Source of the DNA: Gammaproteobacteria bacterium
GTDB taxonomy: Bacteria; Pseudomonadota; Gammaproteobacteria; Steroidobacterales; Woeseiaceae
Assembly: GCA_022600955.1 (NCBI GenBank)
Contig: JAHZJK010000003.1
Location: 62,001 to 126,000 of the forward strand
Direction: 5' to 3'
Length of the DNA: 64,000 nt
Shown here: positions 59,772 to 64,000 of the stretch, one piece after another
Numbering within the stretch: the stretch's first letter is position 1
Layout of the letters: the number at the start of each line of letters is the position of its first letter
Position numbers and translations under genes: made by a program
Notes under the pieces: generated by a model
Databases searched by the model: none
The model's input: the letters and a program-made list of their open reading frames with translations, nothing else
Told to the model about the DNA's origin: nothing

Positions 59772-62177
59772 ATGGAAGCAAGTAACGAAATAGCTAGTCG
59801 CTCGACCGCGCAAACGGTTTTTACCGGCCTGCTTGCTTTTGTAATCCTTATTTTCGGCGTATTGCTGTCCGTCGGCGGAATGCAACTTGTCGGTATTGGT
59901 GGGTCTTGGTACTACGCTTTGGCTGGGGTCGCTTTGGTGGCAACCTCAGTCTTTACCTGGAAACGAAGTTCGAAGGCGATCTGGATATACTCGGCACTAA
60001 TGCTGTTGAGCGTCGTATGGGCGCTGTTCGAATCCGGACTCCAACCTTGGTCACTTATGCCAAGGTTACTTGCTCCCGCATGTCTTGGTCTGGCCATAGC
60101 TGCCGCAGTACCGCGGCAAGCGCATGAGTCTTTTCATGCAAAGTTCTCAGTCATATCGATATCGCTGTTGGCGATCGGGCTTGTTGCAGTGGCATATCTC
60201 AGCCAGGGTGGCAACTCTATTTCGAATCTCTCTTCGAGCGCGCAAAGCTGGACAGACGCCGACCGATCGAAGATGTCGTGGCCATATTTTGGCGGCGATG
60301 AGGGCGGCCGACGCTACGCGGACGCGGCTGAAATCAATGTCCACAATGTTCAGGATCTGGAGCTTGCCTGGATGTATCGCGTGTCTGGCAACGAAATTAG
60401 CTCAGCATCTGATGTCGCGACTGCCGAATCCACTCCCATTGAAGTGGATGACCGTTTGTATTTCTGCACCTCCACCAATATTGCGATAGCGGTTGCATCC
60501 AGTACTGGCGAAGAAATCTGGCGATACGATCCGACGGTTAGTCTGGATCCGGCAACGCATAAAGTCTGCCGCGGTGTTGCGTATCACAGTGGTGATCCAA
60601 GTAACCAGGATTGCAGCGCGAGAATATTGCTCGGTACCGTCGACAATCGCTTGCTCGCTCTCGATGCGAATACAGGAAAGTCGTGTAAGGATTTCGGTGA
60701 CGACGGAAGCATCGATTTGAACGCTGGGTTGGGTGAGGTGCCTTCCGGATATAGTTACGTCACCTCGCCGCCAACAGTTCTCGGTGACACGGTCGTTATC
60801 GGTTCCTTTGTTTTTGACAACCAGTCGACTGATGAACCACCGGGTGTGGTTCGTGCATACGATGCAGTTAACGGCGAATTGCGTTGGGCCTGGGATGTCT
60901 TGAGTCCATCAGCACTGCCGATGTTGGCTCCGGGAGAAACCTACCCGCGCAACACACCGAACGTCTGGAGCGTCGCAAGTGCTGATGCCGACCTCGGTTT
61001 GATTTATCTGCCGACCGGAAACACACCGCCAGATTTCTTCGGCGGCCACCGAACAAAAGAGCAGGACAGATATGGCAGCTCTATCGTAGCGGTCGACGTT
61101 GTTTCTGGCGACGTGCGTTGGGGCTATCAGACCGTCAATCACGATATCTGGGACTACGATATTGCCTCGCAGCCGGTTGCGGTAGACTGGAAGACCGCCG
61201 AAGGTATTGCGCCGGCGCTTCTGGTCCCAACGAAACGAGGCGAGATTTTCGTGCTGGACCGCCGCAGTGGAGAACCGCTCACCGAAGTCAAACAAAAACC
61301 TGTTCCACGCGGACCAGCGGATGGTGAATGGCTTGCCACGACACAGCCGTACTCGACGGGTATGCAATCCTTCGCGCCGGATGATCTTCGGGAATCATCA
61401 ATGTGGGGAGCTACACCGCTCGATCAACTTTGGTGTCGTATAGCGTTCCGCCGTGCCCGGTACGAAGGTCAGTTTACTCCGCAAAGTACACAGGGCTCGA
61501 TTGTGTACCCGGGAGCGTTTGGTGTAATTAACTGGGGAAGTGTTTCGGTAGATCCAATTCGCAATCTGATGTTGGTCAACACGAGCTATCTGCCGTGGTA
61601 TCAGCAGCTAATTCCGAGAGATGAAGCTGACACACTCGGGATCGTGCCGTGGGGCACGGAGACTGATCGCGACGTCGCTCCTGTGAAAGGTCAGGCGATT
61701 TACTACGCGCAAGCAGGCACACCGTATGCGATCGACAGCCGACCGTTTCTGTCGCCGCTGGGTTACCCGTGCCACGAGCCGCCGTGGGGCGAACTCGCAG
61801 CGGTTGATCTCGAAACGCGGGAGATTGTGTGGCGCAAGCCTCTCGGCACGACTCGAGACGTCGCGCCGCTTGGATTATCACTTCCGACCGGGATGTTTAA
61901 TATCGGCGGGTCCCTGGTTACGAAAGGCGGGCTCACGTTCATCGCGGCGAGCGCCGATAATTATTTTCGTGCCTTTTCCACAGAGACTGGTGAAGAACTC
62001 TGGAAGGCAAGATTGCCTGCAGGCGGTCAGTCGAATCCGATTAGTTTCGTATCGGGAAAAAATGGCCGACAATATATCGTTTTGGCCGCTGGAGGGCACG
62101 TACCAATGAAAACCACACCGGGTGACTACCTGCTTGCATTCTCCTTACCTTCCAGTGTGGTCGACACGACGGAGTAA
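59772..62177 (+). CDS. Membrane-bound PQQ-dependent dehydrogenase (glucose/quinate dehydrogenase family)
   Basis: 801 residues, close to the ~800 of membrane glucose dehydrogenase. About five N-terminal helices (residues 18-145) anchor it, and the rest is a periplasmic eight-bladed propeller opening WPYFGGDEGGRRYADA and ending ...YIVLAAGGH. Typical PQQ-site context includes NHDIWDYDIASQPVAV near residue 460. It would oxidise a sugar, polyol or cyclic alcohol and pass electrons to ubiquinone. No pqq synthesis genes are in the window. It lies in the dehydratase operon, which is unusual for a glucose dehydrogenase and hints at a different alcohol substrate. Confidence 0.87.
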   Translation: MEASNEIASRSTAQTVFTGLLAFVILIFGVLLSVGGMQLVGIGGSWYYALAGVALVATSVFTWKRSSKAIWIYSALMLLSVVWALFESGLQPWSLMPRLLAPACLGLAIAAAVPRQAHESFHAKFSVISISLLAIGLVAVAYLSQGGNSISNLSSSAQSWTDADRSKMSWPYFGGDEGGRRYADAAEINVHNVQDLELAWMYRVSGNEISSASDVATAESTPIEVDDRLYFCTSTNIAIAVASSTGEEIWRYDPTVSLDPATHKVCRGVAYHSGDPSNQDCSARILLGTVDNRLLALDANTGKSCKDFGDDGSIDLNAGLGEVPSGYSYVTSPPTVLGDTVVIGSFVFDNQSTDEPPGVVRAYDAVNGELRWAWDVLSPSALPMLAPGETYPRNTPNVWSVASADADLGLIYLPTGNTPPDFFGGHRTKEQDRYGSSIVAVDVVSGDVRWGYQTVNHDIWDYDIASQPVAVDWKTAEGIAPALLVPTKRGEIFVLDRRSGEPLTEVKQKPVPRGPADGEWLATTQPYSTGMQSFAPDDLRESSMWGATPLDQLWCRIAFRRARYEGQFTPQSTQGSIVYPGAFGVINWGSVSVDPIRNLMLVNTSYLPWYQQLIPRDEADTLGIVPWGTETDRDVAPVKGQAIYYAQAGTPYAIDSRPFLSPLGYPCHEPPWGELAAVDLETREIVWRKPLGTTRDVAPLGLSLPTGMFNIGGSLVTKGGLTFIAASADNYFRAFSTETGEELWKARLPAGGQSNPISFVSGKNGRQYIVLAAGGHVPMKTTPGDYLLAFSLPSSVVDTTE

Positions 62178-62182
62178 TTGCA

Positions 62183-62959
62183 GTGAAGGAATACCAAACA
62201 CTGACAGTCGAAGTCGTCAGCGGTCGCGTTGAGGTTGGCCTAAATCGTCCGTTATCGCTGAATGCGATTTCTCCAGACATGTGTTTGGAGCTAATGAGCG
62301 TAATGTCAGATGTTCAAGCGGACGCCAGCACCCGGGTCATTGTGTTGTACGGGCACGGTCGGATGTTCAGTTCGGGCGGTGATTTGAAGGCGGAACCCGC
62401 CGGCGATTCCGAGCAGGTTCTGGAAACGATTTACAAGCCAGCGCTCCTGTCTATCGTCGATTCACGCGTACCAGTAATAGCTGCAGTCCATGGTGGCGCG
62501 GTTGGGGTTGCCGCGGCACTGATGATGTCCTGTGACCTTGTTGTGATGGCCGATACTGGTTTCGTAATGACACCCTTCGTTAGGTTGGGGCTGATTCCGG
62601 ATGGCGGTGTGAGCTGGCACCTGCAAAGATACATCGGTAAGCAAAAAGCCGCGGAGGCCATTTTTGGTGGAGAGAAGATTCCAGCGGAAACTTGTCTTGG
62701 CGCAGGCATGGTAAACAGGGTAGTCGATGAAGCTCGGGTCGTCTCGGAGGCTCGGACCTGGGCGGATGACATCGCTGCACTGCCGCCGTTGGCTGTAGCC
62801 GCTGCGAAAGCCACTCTCAATTACTCGGCTACGAACAACTTGCCAGACTCAATGGCCTTCGAAGCAAGACTGCAAAAAGCACTAGTCGCCAGCCACGACG
62901 CGCAAGAAGGCATCGCGGCCTTCAAGGAAAAACGCCAGCCCAAATTCAAAGGACATTAG
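62183..62959 (+). CDS. Enoyl-CoA hydratase/isomerase, PaaG-like
   Basis: 258 residues with a GTG start at 62183 (GGAG upstream). Crotonase fold: oxyanion segments GRMFSSGGDLKAE and HGGAVGVAAALMMSCDLVV, and the region FVRLGLIPDGGVSWHLQRYIG. The catalytic Glu of true hydratases (PEVKLGL-type) is absent there, and an Asp is found as in PaaG-type isomerases (GLxPDxG). An isomerase reaction on a ring or unsaturated CoA ester is therefore more likely than simple hydration. Start 5 bp after the PQQ dehydrogenase stop. Confidence 0.85.
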   Translation: MKEYQTLTVEVVSGRVEVGLNRPLSLNAISPDMCLELMSVMSDVQADASTRVIVLYGHGRMFSSGGDLKAEPAGDSEQVLETIYKPALLSIVDSRVPVIAAVHGGAVGVAAALMMSCDLVVMADTGFVMTPFVRLGLIPDGGVSWHLQRYIGKQKAAEAIFGGEKIPAETCLGAGMVNRVVDEARVVSEARTWADDIAALPPLAVAAAKATLNYSATNNLPDSMAFEARLQKALVASHDAQEGIAAFKEKRQPKFKGH

Positions 62960-62961
62960 AT

Positions 62962-64000
62962 ATGTCGATAAAGCAGTATCTCAGTGGACTGTGGTTCAAA
63001 GTCTCAATGTCATTGCCCGGCCGAGTGCAGGTCATGTTGGCCGGTGGCGAGCCCGTCACAGCGAGAGGCAATAATATGGATCCATCTGTGCAGCTTCTTG
63101 CGCACTTTTCGGCGGCTCATCCGTCGCTTGATACATACCCGATCGATATAGCGCGGGCAGCCGGATCAGCTGGTTACGCGGCTTTATCGCGGCCGCCGCG
63201 ATCAAATGTCGAGACGATCGACCTGGATATCGACAGTTCAAGCGGAACTATTCCGGCCCGACTGACCAGGCCGACTAGCGGCAAGAGAACCGATACGATG
63301 GTGCTCTTTTTCCATCCCGGCGGCTGGGTTATCGGTGATCTGGATAGTGGGCACGCGTTTTGTACGGAGGTTTGTGCCGCGAGCGGAGCGACCGTAATTT
63401 CCGTAGATTATCGTCTTGCTCCAGAGCATCAATTTCCGTGTGCCGCGGACGACGCCATAGCAGCGTACAACTGGGCACTCGAAAACGCTGCTAGCTACGA
63501 CTGCGACCCGGCGAAAATTATCGTAGCGGGTGAAAGCGCTGGCGGAAACCTGGCCGCCGTCGTTTGCCAGCAGGCGAAACTGGCAGGCCGACAACAGCCG
63601 TTGTGTCAGTTCCTCGTGTCGCCAGTGACTGATGTGAAGAATCGAAGCGAGTCATACAAAGACCTGTCAGATGCTTTTCCGCTTACTGCGAGTCTAATGG
63701 AGTGGTTTATTGCTAACTACATTGCCACCGAAGATCAGGCGGGCGATCCAAAAGCTTCGCCCCTTCTTGCCACGGACTTTGCAGGCCTGGCGCCTGCTGT
63801 TGTCGTTACAGCGGGCTTCGATCCGTTGGTCGATGAAGGTGCGGCTTACGCGAGAAAGCTTAAAGAAGGCGGTGCAAGGGTTCAGTATCACTGCGAGACT
63901 GGTGCGGGACACGGTATCCTGACGATGGCGGGCCTGTCCCGATCATGTGGCGCGGCGAGTGATCGCTGCGTCAGGTTATTAGTCGATCAAATTGCGGCGA
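62962..64000 (+). CDS. Alpha/beta hydrolase, hormone-sensitive-lipase type (partial, runs off window)
   Basis: At least 346 residues from the ATG at 62962; the 3' end lies beyond the window. HSL-family features: FFHPGGWVIGD (the HGGG-type oxyanion loop, here HPGGW), SVDYRLAPEHQFP, nucleophile Ser192 in VAGESAGGN, the acid in GFDPLVDEG, and the His in GAGHGI; the triad is complete. It hydrolyses esters or lactones of short to medium chain or cyclic substrates. It follows the PaaG-like gene at 2 bp, in the same operon. Confidence 0.87.
   Translation, partial: MSIKQYLSGLWFKVSMSLPGRVQVMLAGGEPVTARGNNMDPSVQLLAHFSAAHPSLDTYPIDIARAAGSAGYAALSRPPRSNVETIDLDIDSSSGTIPARLTRPTSGKRTDTMVLFFHPGGWVIGDLDSGHAFCTEVCAASGATVISVDYRLAPEHQFPCAADDAIAAYNWALENAASYDCDPAKIIVAGESAGGNLAAVVCQQAKLAGRQQPLCQFLVSPVTDVKNRSESYKDLSDAFPLTASLMEWFIANYIATEDQAGDPKASPLLATDFAGLAPAVVVTAGFDPLVDEGAAYARKLKEGGARVQYHCETGAGHGILTMAGLSRSCGAASDRCVRLLVDQIAA

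Noticed and set aside
60280..60330. GGDEGG in the PQQ dehydrogenase as a GGDEF-like motif
   Set aside because: It lies in the first propeller blade of a quinoprotein and has no surrounding GGDEF fold.

Overview
This 64 kb window has no rRNA, tRNA or CRISPR array that I can see. It looks like a chromosomal segment of a free-living, aerobic gammaproteobacterium. Supporting signs are the kinase-lipoprotein-sigma54 regulator order typical of GlrK/QseG/GlrR, the bfr/bfd iron genes, Fur- and CRP-type sites, FadJ-like beta-oxidation, and many PKD/FG-GAP surface proteins. A marine or sediment lineage such as Woeseiales is a guess, not a result.

Layout. 0-8.4 kb: a secreted beta-helix/PKD/FG-GAP protein, then an O-carbamoyltransferase with two small membrane partners in the order of saxitoxin sxtI-sxtJ-sxtK, then an O-antigen-ligase-type polymerase and an SGNH hydrolase; this reads as a glycan locus. 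8.6-15.0 kb: a compact biosynthetic cluster (dikinase-like PEP-utilising enzyme, FAD aryl-thioester hydroxylase, stand-alone adenylation enzyme, carrier protein, acyl-CoA-dehydrogenase-like enzyme). Ten pocket residues of the adenylation enzyme align by eye to the L-proline code of pyrrole pathways, so the predicted chemistry is proline to pyrrolyl-2-carboxyl-S-carrier protein, followed by hydroxylation and an ATP-driven step. 15.0-20.6 kb: iron/redox genes (bacterioferritin, di-haem peroxidase, Bfd, SDR, TonB receptor) with two Fur-like boxes and CRP-like sites. 20.7-27.6 kb: a PrsR-type sigma54 regulator whose receiver has lost its phospho-acceptor Asp, an acyltransferase, the GlrKR system and galE. 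27.8-38.5 kb: two lipoproteins (one a HEXXH metalloprotease with PKD domains), a 1170-residue PAS/GAF/GGDEF/EAL protein, two glutamate-type amide/ligase genes and a diguanylate cyclase. 38.5-47.5 kb: DUF4397 lipoprotein, aldehyde dehydrogenase, GabT-like aminotransferase, short AraC-type regulator, FadJ-like protein, DUF2167 protein and a gluzincin-like protease.

47.6-51.7 kb is a mobile-DNA junction: the first ~15 codons of dusA (a known insertion hotspot), small repeats, a PrtN-family gene, a small gene and a tyrosine integrase, about 0.9 kb of hairpin-rich non-coding DNA, a HigBA toxin-antitoxin pair with a nonsense codon in the toxin, and a decayed IS3-family element abutting cofD. The body of dusA is not in the window.

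51.7-57.7 kb is a complete-looking coenzyme F420 operon (Nudix, npdG, cofC, fused cofGH, cofE, cofD; nearly all joined by 4-bp overlaps), unusual in proteobacteria. A divergent operon follows (57.9-64 kb) with three hot-dog dehydratases, a membrane PQQ dehydrogenase, an enoyl-CoA hydratase/isomerase and an HSL-type esterase that runs off the end. Because dusA is split and its body is missing, everything right of 47.7 kb may be an integrated island carrying F420 synthesis; that is inference to be tested beyond the window.
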